Assembly (NCBI RefSeq): GCF_043290135.1 | Contig: NC_134701.1 | Location: 62,079,502 to 62,143,501, forward strand | DNA: 64,000 nucleotides | Source: Rhipicephalus microplus | Lineage: Eukaryota; Arthropoda; Arachnida; Ixodida; Ixodidae | Direction: 5' to 3' | Shown: positions 10,044 through 21,900 of the stretch, piece after piece | Position numbering within the stretch: position 1 is the first letter of the stretch | Layout of the letters: every line of letters starts with the position of its first letter | Position numbers and translations under genes: made by a program | The notes under the pieces: model-generated | The model's database searches: none | What the model was told of the DNA's origin: nothing | What the model saw: only the letters and a program-made list of their open reading frames with translations

Positions 10044-11832
10044 CCAAGGCCTCCGTTTTCGCCGCAAAATGTTGATGTCAATGTTGAGGGAGTCGCCACA
10101 TTAGCGTTGATTGATACCGAGGCCGCCGTTTCTGTGATGAACGCAAACTTTTGTCGGAAACTAAAGAAAGTGACCACATCTCTCTCTGGCATGGTGCTGT
10201 CCACGGCTAGCGCGCAATGCATTCATCCCTCGGCTGTGTGTACAGCGCGCGTCGTCATCCAAGACGTTTTGTACGTCGTACATTTTTTTGTTCTACCATC
10301 TTGCTCTCATGACCTTATATTCTGTTGGGATTTCTTATCACGTCATGAAGCTATCATCGATTGTTCCCGTGCCGAAGTGTCCCTTGTGCCAACATGTGAA
10401 TTTCCGCCACCCGACTGTTCTCCTCTGCTCTGCAAACTCATCACTGGTGACGACATCACTTTGCCTCCGGAAGCTTCGGTCCCTATAAGCCTTTCATGTG
10501 TGGTGCAACCTGACGCCACGGTGATGTTTACGCCATCTCCGGTTTTTACTGAACGCAAGGGCATCGTTCTTCCATTTGCCGTTCTTACAATTGCGTCTGG
10601 TTTAACCGTAATGCTGGTTACCAACCACTGCAACTACCCCATTGGCTTATTTCGTGGTGAAACGTTAGGGTATGTGCAACCTGTGGACCATATCGATGAT
10701 ATTATTCTTCCCGGCGAAACGCCATGTCACATTGCCGCAATCACTCATGCGTCTGAGCCATCAAGGTCATCAGCCTTCGACAATGCTGTTGACGCAGACC
10801 TTCCCCTCTCGCATCGCCGCCAACTTGTTGATCTCCTTAGCAAGTTTCGCTCTTCTTTCGACTGTCAAGAACCTGCTTTGGGCCGCACCACGACTATCAC
10901 TCATACTATTGACACCGGCTCACATTCGCCTCTGCGACAGCGTCCTTGCTGCTTTTCAGCCGAACAGCGCCGCATCATTACGGAGCAACTAGATGACATG
11001 CTTAAACGTGGAGTCATACAGCCTTCTCAAAGCGCTTGGTCATCACCTGTGGTTCTGGTAAAGAAAAAAGATGGCACCATTCGATTTTCCGTGGACTATC
11101 GCCGCTTAAACAAGATTACGAAGAAAGATGTCTACCCACTACCACGAATAGACGATGCTCTTGACTGTTTACAAGGCGCCGAGTACTTTACATCCTTGGA
11201 TCTGCGTTCTGGGTATTGGCAGGTGCCAATGGCTGTGATCGCCCTAAAACAGCCTTTGTAACACCGGATGGCCTATATGAGTTCAAAGTCATGCCATTTG
11301 GGCTCTGCAACGCACCTGCCACATTTGAGCGCATGATCGATACCATCTTGCGTGCCCATAAGTGGAAAACTTGCTTGTGTTACCTGGACGACACCGTAGT
11401 CTTTGATCTGATTTCCCGACACATCTTGTTCGCTTCCACGAGATTCTGACGTGTCTAACTTCTGCAGGCCTACAACTTAACTCCAAGAAGTGCCACTTCG
11501 CAGCACGAAAACTAACCATCTTGGGACATGTCATCACAAGAGACGGTGTTCTTCCGGATCCCGATAAGCTTCGAGCTGTCGCTGACTTCCCGTTGCCCAC
11601 ATCACTGAAAGCCCTACGAAGTTTCGTCGGTCTCTGCTCTTACTTTCGTCGCTTCGTGCGCAACTTCGCGTCCATCATCGCACCTCTCACGAGTCTGCTT
11701 TCCAACAGCAAAGGAATATCTGCATGGTCACCTGCATGTGACGACGCATTTCGCCAGCTGCGCCGCCTGCTAACCTCACCACCTATTCTTCGTCACTACG
11801 ACCCCGCTGCTGTGCTAGCATCTTCATCGTAG
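10044..11832 (+). pseudogene. pol: Gypsy pol part 1: protease and reverse transcriptase, frameshifted
   Basis: The N-terminal part carries an aspartic-protease segment, [12 protein letters not shown], in which the usual D-T/S-G triad reads D-T-E, so the protease is probably inactive. Reverse transcriptase follows: [26 protein letters not shown], then after a frameshift near 11230 VMPFGLCNAPATF and the catalytic YLDD near 11385. A second disruption follows near 11405, and the frame resumes with [10 protein letters not shown] and [12 protein letters not shown] to the connection domain. It stops at the junction with the nested minus-strand element. Upstream limits are approximate. Confidence 0.88.
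11659..11812 (+). repeat. Duplicated pol segment, left copy
   Basis: About 154 bp encoding [15 protein letters not shown] through LRHYDPAA. It recurs at 15249-15403 on the far side of the nested element with roughly seven differences, including a 3-nt deletion and an in-frame TAG in the right copy. This is far longer than any LTR-element target duplication. Confidence 0.85.
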
Positions 11833-11854
11833 CATCGTAGATGCTAGCACGTAG
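11813..11854. repeat. Palindromic filler at the junction
   Basis: GTGCTAGCATCT and AGATGCTAGCAC form an inverted repeat around a short spacer, directly before the nested LTR. Similar words (TGTGCTAGCATCTACGTGCTA) occur inside the nested element at 12057-12077. This looks like templated filler DNA from the rearrangement. Confidence 0.6.
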
Positions 11855-12060
11855 TGTAGTAGAGTTAGGCAGCCGAGCTGCCGTACACAAAGAAACAACA
11901 GTGTCAGTTGCATAACAAGGAATCATCTGGTTTATTCTTGGGCCACGCTTTTATAGGCATGCGGTTGCTTATCCGCTGCCGCGTCAGCGCAGCTGATGAC
12001 GAAGTGGAACGTCACGCAGTAGGCGTTATCACATTCCTTCCCCCAAGATTGTTTGCTGTG

Positions 12061-13604
12061 CTAGCATCTACGTGCTAGTATCTTCATGCGTGACGCACCG
12101 GGGTGTTCTGCGTGCAGCAGTCCTAACACCACATCTCGCAACTTCGTTGGCACGATAACCCGACTTCCCCACGTGACACAACCTGCTTCCAACGATAATT
12201 CCAAACGCCTATTGTAGTACGGTACGAGCTCTGCATCTTCGACTTGCCCTGGCCATCCTTCCAAAGTATATTGATAAACCTTGCTAAGCGTGCGGTCATA
12301 CCTGCTTGCTTTAGCGACGTCCTTAGCAGTCAGTGCCGTTGTTGCAAAAACAGCGAGAGTATCTGTCTCCTCCGTCTCGGTTCCACTTGAAATAGGCAAT
12401 CTCGACAGTGCATCTGCAACTTCCATTTCAGATCCCTTTCGATATCTCAAGTCGTAATGATAAGAAGCCAAAATTAAAGCCCATCGTTGCATGCGAGCGG
12501 CCGCTAAAGGTGGAACTTGCTTTCCTGGCCCTAAGATGCCTATCAGCGGTTGGTGGTCCGTGAACAATGCGAACGTCCGCCCATATAGATAGCGATGAAA
12601 TTTCTTGAGGGCAAAAATGATCGCCAACGATTCTCGCTTGATCTGGGCATAGCCACGTTCAGCTTGCGACAGTGTTCTGGAGGCGAAAGCGACGGGTTTT
12701 TCTGTGCCATTTGGAAGTCTGTGGAAGAGAACTGCGCCGAGCCCATACTGCGATGCATCACAGCTAACAGCCAAGGGGTTTTGGATCGTAAAAACCGAGT
12801 ACTGGGCTTGTCGTGAGCAAGTTCTTCGTTTCTTGAAACGCGAGAGCACATTTTTCCGTCCAATTCCAACGCTTTCCTTTCCGCAGAAGCTCATACAGCG
12901 GCGCAGCTCTGGTTGCCAAGTTGGACAGGAACTTTGAGTAGAATGTTACCATTCCAAGGAAAGACTTTAACTCTGTTGCATTTGTGAGCTCGGGTGCATT
13001 CTTTATCGCCCTTACTTTTGACCCAAGTGGCCTGATTCCCTCCGCTGAAATTCCGTGGCCCAGGTAGCGAACTTCGCTGCAAAAGAGCTTGCATTTTTCC
13101 ATGGGCAGCGTCACATTGTGATCGCGTAACCGGGTCAACACTTCTTCCAGCTTCAGCCGACAGTCATCAATACTTGACCCTCCTATGATGACATCATCGA
13201 TGTAATATCCTACTTGAGTGACGCCCTTGAGGATCGATGATTGATTTGTGGGGTTTAACGTCCCAAAACCACTGGCCCTTGAGGATCCTGTCCATGAGTG
13301 ACTGGAATATGGCAGGAGCACTTGTGATGCCATAAGGGAGCCGCTGGTATTGGTATAGGCCTTGGTGTGTGTTTACCGTTCAAATACCTTTGGCATCTTC
13401 GTCAAGCTACACTTGCTGATAAGCGGAAGCAAGGTCAAGAACGCAGAATACCTTAGAGCCTGCTAAAGTTGCGAATAAGTCTTCTGGCGGAGGCAGAGGA
13501 TAGTGCTCAGTCAGTAGCGCAGGGCTCACTGTGACCTTGTAATCGCCACACAGCCGTACTTTTGCTCCTCCATCTCTTGGTACCACCACTAATGAGTTGC
13601 CCAA
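12061..13604 (-). pseudogene. pol: Nested element pol: reverse transcriptase to RNase H, broken
   Basis: Reading on the minus strand from 13604: RT fingers and palm (VVVPRDGGAKVRLCGDYK, FCVLDLASAYQQV), a gap with frame changes, then YIDD near 13197 as the catalytic site and YLGHGISAEG. A second frameshift leads into the RNase H domain ([29 protein letters not shown]). The frame ends with [15 protein letters not shown], the first part of an integrase zinc-binding domain, and then stops. No catalytic integrase follows. A SINE fragment at 13236-13275 interrupts the RT. Confidence 0.88.
13236..13275 (-). mobile_element. 5'-truncated SINE tail with 12-bp target duplication
   Basis: Forty bases match, on the minus strand, the 3' end of the SINE at 28290 (GGTTTTGGGACGTTAAACCC). 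They are flanked by perfect copies of CCCTTGAGGATC at 13224-13235 and 13276-13287. The insertion disrupts the reverse transcriptase of the nested element, so it is younger than that element. Confidence 0.9.
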
Positions 13605-14647
13605 TCGCTTCTGGGGACCTTTTTCAATATCCCAGCACGCTCTAAGGAGTCCAGTTCCTCAGACACAGCTTGCTTCAGTGCAAATGGCACTGGTCGAGCC
13701 TTGCAAATCACTGGCTTGCTGTTTGGTTTCAAGAGAACTTGCGCTTTGTAGCCACTTATGAACCCGATCTGCGGCGAAAATACTGCCTCGAAATTCTTCA
13801 TTAATTCATCCACATTCTGATCTTGCTCTACGGCTCGAACTTCTAGCCAATTTAATTTAAGCTTCCTCAACCAGTTGCGACCAAGCAGACATGGCAACTC
13901 TCGACCACCACCGTCTACTATCAACACAAGTAGGGTATCAGATTGATCACCGTGTTCAACTCGCACGTTCACTGATCCTACCACCGACACTAGTTCCCCT
14001 GTGTATGTCCTTAAAGGAACAGTCGCTTTCTTGATAGTCAGTTGAGGAAATTCATGCTGAAAAACGGATTTCGGCATGACGGTCACGGACGCCCCTGTAT
14101 TTATTTGCATCTTGAAGGCTCGTCCTTCAATTCTGACAGTGACAAAGTAGGCAGACTTATTGATTTTTATACTGTATATTTCTTGCTCTTCATCCGAATC
14201 CTCTGCCGGACTATCGATTGCATTCAGTGCCTTTGTTCTGTCGGGGCGCTGCCTACACATTGTTCGCAAGTGACATTGCTCCCCGCAATTATGGCACTTA
14301 TACTTGCGATACCGGCAACTTTCCGAAGTATGGCGTTTGCCGCAACGGAAACACTCTGGGCACTCCGTTCTGCCACAACAGCTGTCCCTGCGACGACTGC
14401 TTTGCCTGAAAGCATCAACTTCTAGGCCGGAGCGCTTTTGTGAACTACCTTGGTGTTCTTCCAACGACAATGGCCGAGTTTGTGTGGAAGCTAGCTCACG
14501 GTTTAAAGCATTTTTACACGCCTCTTCGAATGTCAGTTTTTCAGCTGCGAACAGGTCGCGTTGTGTATCGGTGCAGCGCAGCCCGGCGACAAGTCTGTCT
14601 CTAAGCCCTTCGTCGAGAAATTTTCCAAACTCGCAACTTCTGGCCAA
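13589..14647 (-). pseudogene. Nested element gag C-terminus, zinc knuckles, protease
   Basis: A 352-codon frame carries two Cys-rich knuckles: CFRCGKRHTSESC, slightly irregular, and CHNCGEQCHLRTMC, a proper CCHC. A protease segment follows, KMQINTGASVTVMP, where the usual catalytic Asp of D-T-G is Asn, so the protease is likely dead. Then comes the fold LLGRNWLRKLKLNW and the linker into RT (RPVPFALKQAVSEEL). It overlaps the upstream gag frame by about 115 nt in another frame, which marks a frameshift mutation near 14600. Confidence 0.87.
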
Positions 14648-14997
14648 CTGCTTAGCTGCACCACGAATTCGGCCACAGTCTCTTGTTCCAACTGCACCCT
14701 TCGGTTAAATCGGCATTTTTCGGCTATCACGGCCTTTCGGGGACTGTAGCGACCTTTCAACAGAGTCGTCACCTCGTCATACGTTTTGCTGGCTGGCGAG
14801 TGTGGTATTAACAGGTTCTTCAGGACCTCATACACTCGAGGGCCTACAACTGTCAAGAATACAGCTAGCTTCTTGCCTTCCGTCACATCATTTGCCGAGA
14901 CGTAAAGCTCAAATCTTTCCAGGTAGGACTCGAAGCTATCCTTCTTTTCATCAAAAATGTCAAGTTTTCCCACCTTCGCTATTGCAGTGACGCCCAC
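14533..14997 (-). pseudogene. gag: Nested element gag N-terminus
   Basis: The likely start is the ATG at 14997, some 70 nt inside the 5' LTR. The frame MGVTAIAKVGKLDIFDEKK and SFESYLERFELYVSAND is typical of Gypsy-family capsid N-termini, followed by VGPRVYEVLKNLLIP and the YSPRKAVIAEKCRFNRR segment. It changes frame near 14600 and continues in the next feature. Confidence 0.85.
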
Positions 14998-15248
14998 GCA
15001 GCCGTCGTCTTTACTTCAGCAGCAACAGAAGCACGTGGAAAGCCGACCGGATCCCATCTTCGTCGCCAGTGTAGTAGAGTTAGGCAGCCGAGCTGCCGTA
15101 CTCAAAGAAACAACAGTGTCAGTTGCAGAACAAGGAATCATCTGGTTTATTCTTGGGCCACGCTTTTATAGGCATGCGGTTGCTTATCCGCTGCCGCGTC
15201 AGCGCAGCTGATGACGAAGTGGAACGTCACGCAGTAGGCGTTATCACA

Positions 15249-15403
15249 GTGCGCAACTTCGCGTCCATCATCGCATCTCTCACGAGTCTGATTTCCAACA
15301 GCAAAGGTATATCTGCATAGTCACCTGCATGTGACGCATTTCGCCAGCTGCGCCGCCTGCTGACCTCACCACCTATTCTTCGTCACTACGACCCCGCTGC
15401 TGC
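15249..15403 (+). repeat. Duplicated pol segment, right copy
   Basis: Right-hand copy of 11659-11812. It starts exactly at the end of the nested 3'-side LTR and carries an in-frame TAG and a 3-nt deletion absent from the left copy. Confidence 0.85.
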
Positions 15404-17093
15404 CACAGAAATTCACACTGATGTAAGTGGCATCGGTCTTTGTGCAGCTTTGGCACGACGGAAAGGCACTCAAGCCGAATACGTAGTCGCCTATGCAAGT
15501 CGCGCTCTCAAGAAGGCTGAATTGAATTACTCCATGATAGAGAAGGAGTGTTTGGCCATAATCTGGGCGTTGACGAAGTTTCGCCCGTACCTTTACGGCC
15601 ATCCTTTCGACGTGGTCACAGACCACCACGCTCTATGTTGGCTGTCCACCTTGAAAGACCCGTCCGGACGCCTGGGACGTTGGGCACTTCGATTGCAAGA
15701 ATACGACATCCGTGTAGTATATCGTTCCGGTCGCAAGAATGCGGATGCCGATGCAATTTCGCGATCGCCATTAACCCCAGATGTGGCTTCTCTATCACCC
15801 CTTTTTACCACCTTGTCACCAATAGACACCACTGACATACTTTCGCAGCAGCGTAAAGATCCATACCTTGCATTGTTACTCGTCTACCTTATCGATCCGT
15901 CTGCGACAAGCAGCCCACTTTTCCGTGCGAGACAGCATTCTGTACCGTCGCAACTACATGCCTGGTGGTCGGAAATGGCTCCTTGCTGTCCCAACTCATA
16001 TGCGCTCTGACATCTGCATGAATTTCCATGCAGACCCCCAAAGTGCTCACGCAGGTGTCCTGAAAACCTACGAAAGGCTGCGCCAACGATATTACTGGCG
16101 AGGAATGTATCGCTTTGTGCAGAAATACGTTCAGTCTTGCACCAATTGCCAACACAACAAGACACCTCCGCGGCACCTTACTGGCATGTTACAGCCGCTC
16201 CCATGCCCGGCTCGCCCATTCGACCGCGTGGGTATCGATCTATATGGCCCCCTCCCATATAGTCGCTCTGGAAACCGGTGGATTATTGTCGGCGTCGATC
16301 ATCTGACACGCTACGCTGAGACTGCAGCTCTACCGACAGTGACCGCCCACGAAGTTGCACTCTTCATTCTGCGCAGCTTCATTCTTCGCCACGGGGCTCC
16401 ACGGGTATTACACAGTGATAGGGGTCGAGTGTTCCTGTCGGAGGTCATCCAAGCTATTCTCGCTGAATGCAACATCATCCACCGGAAATCTACCGCATAC
16501 CATCCACAGACGAATGGTCTCACGGAACGGTTCAACCGCACACTTGGCGACATGCTGAGGATGTACACCTCCTTTGCCACACTAACTGGGACGCTGTATT
16601 ACCTTTTGTTACCTTCGCTTACAACACAGTGACGCAAGCGACTACCGGTTTTTCCCCGTTCTTTCTGTTGTACGGCCGCGAACCATACCATCCACTCAAC
16701 ACTATACTCCCGTACCGCCCTGATGCATCGGAGTGTCCCCCGCTTTCGGAAGTCGCCAGATACGCTGAAGACTGCCGTCAGTTGGCTCGGTCTATGACAA
16801 GTGAGGCTCAAGATCTACAAAAAACCCGACATGACGACGTTTGTCACATAGCGCCTAAGTTTCAGACTGGCTCCCTTGTGTGGCTTTGGGTGCCCTCGCA
16901 CGTTCCTGGCCTTTCTCCTAAGCTTCTGGCCCGGTACCATGGTCCATACCGTGTTATTGATGCAACCTCGCCGGTGAATTACATCATCGAGCCCCTAACA
17001 CAATCGCCAGATTTGCGCCGTCGAGGACGCAAGACCGTGCACGTCGACCGTCTCAAGCCCTACTACGACCCCCTCATTCTGCCTACTCCCTGA
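15404..17093 (+). pseudogene. pol: Gypsy pol part 2: RNase H and integrase, frameshifted
   Basis: RNase H runs from [18 protein letters not shown] through [12 protein letters not shown] to [12 protein letters not shown] frame change near 15900 leads into the integrase: the zinc-binding domain ends [11 protein letters not shown], and the catalytic core shows [22 protein letters not shown] and [14 protein letters not shown], which supply the D, D and E positions. Another frameshift near 16590 separates the C-terminal part, [20 protein letters not shown] to HVDRLKPYYDP. This is a normal Gypsy integrase length once frames are joined, but it is not translatable as one protein. Confidence 0.9.
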
Positions 17094-17128
17094 GTCGCCA
17101 GGATGGCTACTCTTCACCACGGGGAAAT

Positions 17129-17292
17129 TGTAGTGGAGCATACGCACTAACGCGTGTGCGCCTTCCAGATAGAACGAAAAACCCCGTGCTCTGATTGCGC
17201 GAGAACCTGTGCCGCCTTCGCCAGACTTGCCGTACGCCCATTTTCCGTCGCGAACTCGCTGCGACTCCTCTGTTTGAATAAACATCATCGCA
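17129..17292 (+). repeat. 3' LTR of Gypsy element
   Basis: 164 bp, the same length as the 5' LTR, starting TGTAGTGGAGC and ending CATCATCGCA. Confidence 0.88.
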
Positions 17293-17454
17293 GCAGCATT
17301 GTTTTTTTCTTTAGGGGTGAAGCGACACCTGATTGCCGAGGCTTAGTTGGGCGCTGCGCACGAAGGCTAGCGAGCTCACGTGACCACAGGCGGTTTGCAG
17401 TGTACTCGATTCGGTCGCAGTACTCTCGCCATTTTCTTTTCTTCACTCCCGGTG

Positions 17455-18467
17455 TTAGATCTGCGGAATCAGGGCGTCGATGAAGTATATATAAACATCC
17501 TGGAAGAAATCTACAGGGGATCAACTGCTACCATAGTGCTTCATAAAGAAAGCAACAGAATACCAATCAAGAAGGGTGTAAGGCAGGGGGACACAATTTC
17601 CCCAATGCTATTTACCGCGTGCTTACAGGAGGTTTTCAGAAGCCTAGAATGGGAACAGTTAGGGATAAGAGTCAATGGAGAATACCTTAGTAACCTGCGC
17701 TTCGCCGATGACATTGCATTGCTGAGTAACTCGGGGGACGAATTGCAACTCATGATTACGGAGTTAGACAAGGAGAGCAGAAAAGTGGGTCTTAAAATTA
17801 ATCTGCAGAAAACGAAAGTAATGTACAACAACCTCGGCAAGGAGGTAATAGTGCACTTGAAGATGTAAAAGACTATGTCTACTTAAGGCAGGTAATAACC
17901 GCCTATCCGAACCACGAGATTGAAGTAACTAGAAGAATAAGAATGGGCTGGAGCACATTTGGCAAGCACTCTCAAATTATGACAGGTAGATTGCCACTAT
18001 CCCTCAAGAGGAAGGTATATAACAGCTGTATCTTGCCGGTACTTAGCTACAGAGCAGAAACCTGGAGACTTACAAAGAGGGTTCAGCTTGAATTGAGGAC
18101 GACGCAGCGAGCAATGGAAAGAAAAATGGTAGGTGTAACCTTAAGAGACAAGAAGAGAGCAGAATGGATTAGGGAACAAACGGGGGTTAAGGATATCATA
18201 GCTGAAATCAAGAAGAAGAAATGGGCAGGGCATGTAGCGCGAAGACAGGATAACCGCTGGTCATTAAGGGTAACTGACTGGATTCCCAGAGAAGGGAAGC
18301 GGGTTAGGGGGAGACAGAAGATTAGGTGGGCAGATGAGATTAAGAAGTTTGCGGGTATAAATTGGCAGCAGCAAGCACAGGACCGTGTTAACTGGCGGAA
18401 CATGGGAGAGGCCTTTGTCCTGCAGTGGACGTAGTCAGGCTGATGATGATGATGATGATGATGATGA
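17455..18467 (+). mobile_element. RTE-like LINE, 5'-truncated, with (GAT)n tail
   Basis: Only the RT C-terminal half and the C-terminal region of a non-LTR retrotransposon remain. The 3' end finishes 8 nt after the stop in a (TGA)9-type tail at 18441-18467, as in RTE-type elements, which often end in short microsatellites. The 5' edge lies near 17455, and no target duplication was identified. Confidence 0.85.
17464..18434 (+). pseudogene. RTE-like reverse transcriptase remnant
   Basis: The first frame, to 17868, contains RQGDTISPMLFTACLQ and the catalytic FADD in LRFADDIALLSN, followed by KINLQKTKVMYN. A frame break lies near 17860-17940. The second frame, 17943-18434, is the typical C-terminal region: KVYNSCILPVLSYRAETW, then GVTLRDKKRAEWIREQTG, WAGHVARRQDNRW and a tail ending in AFVLQWT. 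The endonuclease and the N-terminal RT are absent through 5' truncation. The element cannot move by itself. Confidence 0.88.
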
Positions 18468-18639
18468 AGCTCCTTAGGGTGTCGGTCTGTCATTCTCTGA
18501 TGGTGTATATAGCCACCGGTGCCACATACCCGAAAGAGTGGTCCTTAACATGTCCGCTGGATGGCGGGGCGGCACTTCTGTATGATGAATACATGATGAA
18601 ACGATGTGAGATAGGTGTACTTGGGAGTGTTCAGTTGAT

Positions 18640-18885
18640 AGATGGATGGACGTACAGATAGACGGACGAACTGACGGATGCACAGACAGACAAAGGGGCG
18701 GGCGCACGGGCGGACAGACAGAGAGACGGCCACACAGACGGACACATGGACAGAGAGACGTAACAACGGACGTACAAACTGATGCATGGAGGGAAGCACG
18801 GACCGACAGGTGCATCGACGGTCACACGGATGGACGGAAGCAAGAACGAATGGGCAGATGAAAGCACGAATGGACTGACGAACGC
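18640..18885. repeat. Degenerate GACGGACA/GATGGACG simple repeat
   Basis: About 245 bp of decayed 4- and 8-bp units such as GACGGACG, GACAGACA and GATGGACG. All open frames across it, on both strands, are low-complexity products of this repeat. Confidence 0.85.
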
Positions 18886-18909
18886 TTCGCCCCACCACTC
18901 ATCATTCAC

Positions 18910-21900
18910 TCCGAGATATGCTGTTTTTTTGGTACTGTCTTTGCATATGTCTCACAAGATTCATGGCGGTAAACTGCTGGCATATCATTTCAAAGAATGA
19001 CGAACCCAGCCTTGAAGGACATGCGCACACAACAAGATTGAACACGCAAGCTTCGACGTCAGCATTTTTAATGAAGCAACACGATTCAAAAACAAAAACA
19101 AGACGTACATGTGCTACACGTGATGCTGCTAGTACAGATGAAAACACTGCACTTGAGACAATCGCATAATAAATAACCAACACGTGCCCATGCGCCGTAA
19201 AAACCATGAAGATTTAACCCAGGGCACGATACATTCTAAATTATATTTCTCTAAAAAGATGATCAGCGTCTTTTTGTGATAACGCTACGGGAGGTACACT
19301 ATCAGCACCATGTTTTTCATTACATTTTATATACTTCAGTCAGTTCTCTATCGCATATCGTGGCATTTGATAAATGGTTTTATCAGTTCCCTCTCGCATT
19401 TATTTCATTGCTGGGTATCGTTAGAAACTGGCGAGCAACCGCACTCTCTGCAGGCGAGTCTCTTCCTGATGATGTGACAAACATTTTAGGTTCTTTGAGC
19501 CTCCCGCCTGCCCTATGCACACTCTACCACAAAAGAAGGAATGGCTAAAATCCTTGTCCTTTTCTTCTTCCTCATACAACAAGGAAATGGTATATGATAC
19601 GTATGACATCTAACAAAAGAATGAGCCCTTGAATGTACACTTCTTTCCTCGTGTTTGCGAGTAATTCGGTTAATCTATTACATGGCCAGTTGTACCTGCT
19701 CCTTGATTTCCAGATTTGATGATCTCACAAAATCGCAAAAGCATTGCATGGCGCCGAGAATACTGCAACTTTTCTTTTTTCACGCTATGAGAAATCGTGT
19801 ACTACCGCTTGCCTACTGTGCCCACTTTCATGCATACCTGAACTTCCATCTGTTTCTTTTTTAACTTTCTTTTTGTTTCAACTCAACCTTGCGGCCTTAC
19901 AACGGGTGACTCAAACGCTGCAGCTTTTGAACGAAGGCTGTCCAAGTGACGCCTAATTCCCTCCGCGATTGTAGGTATGCGTGGCCCCTTAAAAATGCAT
20001 GTTCTTACTACTAAGAATCCTTCCAAACAAACAAAAAAGTGAGGGATGCAGGGGGGGGGGGGGGGTAGGCTGGGGTTACAAAGCAGTAATTTACATTGCC
20101 AGTGTCAGAAGGAATTTTCCAGCTTTTTTTTTATTTTTCTTAAAGTGGAGTAGCTGTAAAATCGCTCACATGTACTTGTCCACGGAACACGTTGCTGGGT
20201 CGGTTTGGTGCCGAGTCACGGAGAAAGCGGTGACCCCTTTCCTTTTCCTACTAATACAAGAAAACAGGTTGCCGGAGGGCTGTGGGCCTGCTGTTGGCCA
20301 TCCAAATGTGTGCTCCCGACACAGGAAGTGGGGCGCTATGCAGCCCGACGAGGCAAGGAGTTCGACAAAAACTACTGCAATGGTTCCCGGCCACACCACC
20401 CTGCTTGAGGAGAGCGGTGTCACGGCGGTTGACAACCAGCCTCGATAATTGAGCGTGGCGAGCGGCAGTCCTTTTTTTTGCTCCGTTACACGAGCGTGAG
20501 ACCTATGCCCCAGCCATTCTCACATCAAGAAAGGGACACGTTGGTAAAATGTGGTGGCAATGCCTAGTCAAAAACGTCGACCTGCAGGTGGGCGTGGGCT
20601 CAGTAGAGACATCTTCGTCTGGTTTTACGATATGTCCATCACGTAGCAAAATGCTTGTCCTGTAATTATTCTAAATAAACGTCAAGTTTCCTTGTACTGA
20701 AGGAAATTTAGTGCCTCGACCCTGTACTTGCGAATCTTCTGTGCCAGAACGACCGGACACAACACTTCTACAGTCATTGATATATCTCTTGAGAGTTTAA
20801 AGCCGTTTCGCAATCTGTCATATAGAGGGTTCTTTTTTTTATTTGGCAGTTTTATGAATTCTTTGATTACTTGCATAACGATGACCTACGGTAAAACACT
20901 ATGCACAATTCAGAATATTTCTCTGAATATTTCGTACAATATGCTGTAAGGAGGTCAATCGGTCTGTATAGTTTGCGGATGAATGGTAAAACAGATCACG
21001 TCGTGTGTTGATGAAGTCCATTGGTATATGCGCATGAAAGTTATCAGGAAAAAAGGAAGTGTGTGAAGACATTTGTTACGTCACTCGCATAACGATAAAA
21101 GTGATGATCTTTAGCGAACTTTTTTTATAAGAAACCATCCAAAAGCACGAAAACAGTGAAGGAACCAGACAGGACAAGTGCTGGACTAGCAACTAAATAT
21201 TTATTTAAAAAAGCCCCCACATACACGAACCATAATCACATGCGTAAATGGGCTATCTGAGCCTAGTATGTTACAGATTTAACAATACAAAGCCAAGAAT
21301 TAAGCATGTCAAGGTGTCGCAAACAGCGCATTTCCACGAAGCAAAAATGCCACGTGCGCCAGTTGACTAAAAACTGAGGGTTCGCATCACATATGTCGCG
21401 TTCCATTTTTGTTTATATTGATAGGCTTTGCAACTTCCATATTAAGTGTTATTTCTTAATTCCTTTCTTTATGGCACCCCGATTTAAAATCACGGGCGCG
21501 CAGCTACAGCCTTTGCAGTGCAGATGTACCTGAGTTTTGAAATTTCCTTGTCATGTGGCCGTGTTCACAAAGGTCAGAAAAACCGATCAGCTTCAATGAC
21601 AGACTGCGTGAACACCGCATTCTACTCTTTACAAATACTGGTGGAAACTCACCGCTGCGCTGCAATGGCTCTACGTCCCTGATTTCAAATCAATAAGTGT
21701 CATTGCCAAGGGAATGAAAAATAAGCTTGAACGTAAAGTATTTAAAGCCCTCAAAATAAAACAAAACATGGCAAAGCGTCATGTGTAAATCATCCATCAG
21801 TTTTCCTTACAGATAAAGAATTCGCGTTTATACATAGTAATTGCACGGTAGCGTCGACTCTATAGTGTTTCATGAAAATATGCTGTTTGTAACGCCTTAA

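Larger units (their letters stand above)
11855..15248 (-). mobile_element. Second LTR retrotransposon, nested, internally deleted
   Basis: Two 179-bp LTRs (11855-12033, 15070-15248) run from TGTAGTAGAGTTAGG to GGCGTTATCACA on the + strand. On the minus strand the 5' LTR is followed by TGGCGACGAAGATGGG, a plausible primer-binding start, and the 3' LTR is preceded by a polypurine tract, TTGGGGGAAGGAA. Gag, protease, reverse transcriptase and RNase H are recognisable. The integrase stops after the start of its zinc-binding region, 28 nt from the LTR, so the integrase core is deleted. It inserted into, or recombined with, the Gypsy pol. No target duplication is visible. Confidence 0.9.
8498..17292 (+). 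mobile_element. Gypsy-type LTR retrotransposon, interrupted
   Basis: Two 164-bp LTRs (8498-8661, 17129-17292) flank gag and pol in Gypsy order: capsid with zinc knuckle, protease, reverse transcriptase, RNase H, integrase. Removing the nested minus-strand element and the duplicated pol segment leaves roughly 5.2 kb, a normal size for the family. I found no clear target duplication. The polypurine tract is CACGGGGAAAT just before the 3' LTR. Gag is intact but pol has several frameshifts, so this copy is dead for pol functions. Confidence 0.92.

Noticed and set aside
8498..17292. Endogenous retrovirus with env
   Set aside because: After integrase there are only 35 nt before the 3' LTR, so no env. 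The layout is that of a Gypsy retrotransposon.
18441..18467. Functional GAT microsatellite
   Set aside because: Best explained as the 3' tail of the RTE-like LINE.
18474..18909. Several long open frames on both strands (up to 117 codons)
   Set aside because: They are translations of a degenerate GACGGACA-type simple repeat and have no other coding evidence.
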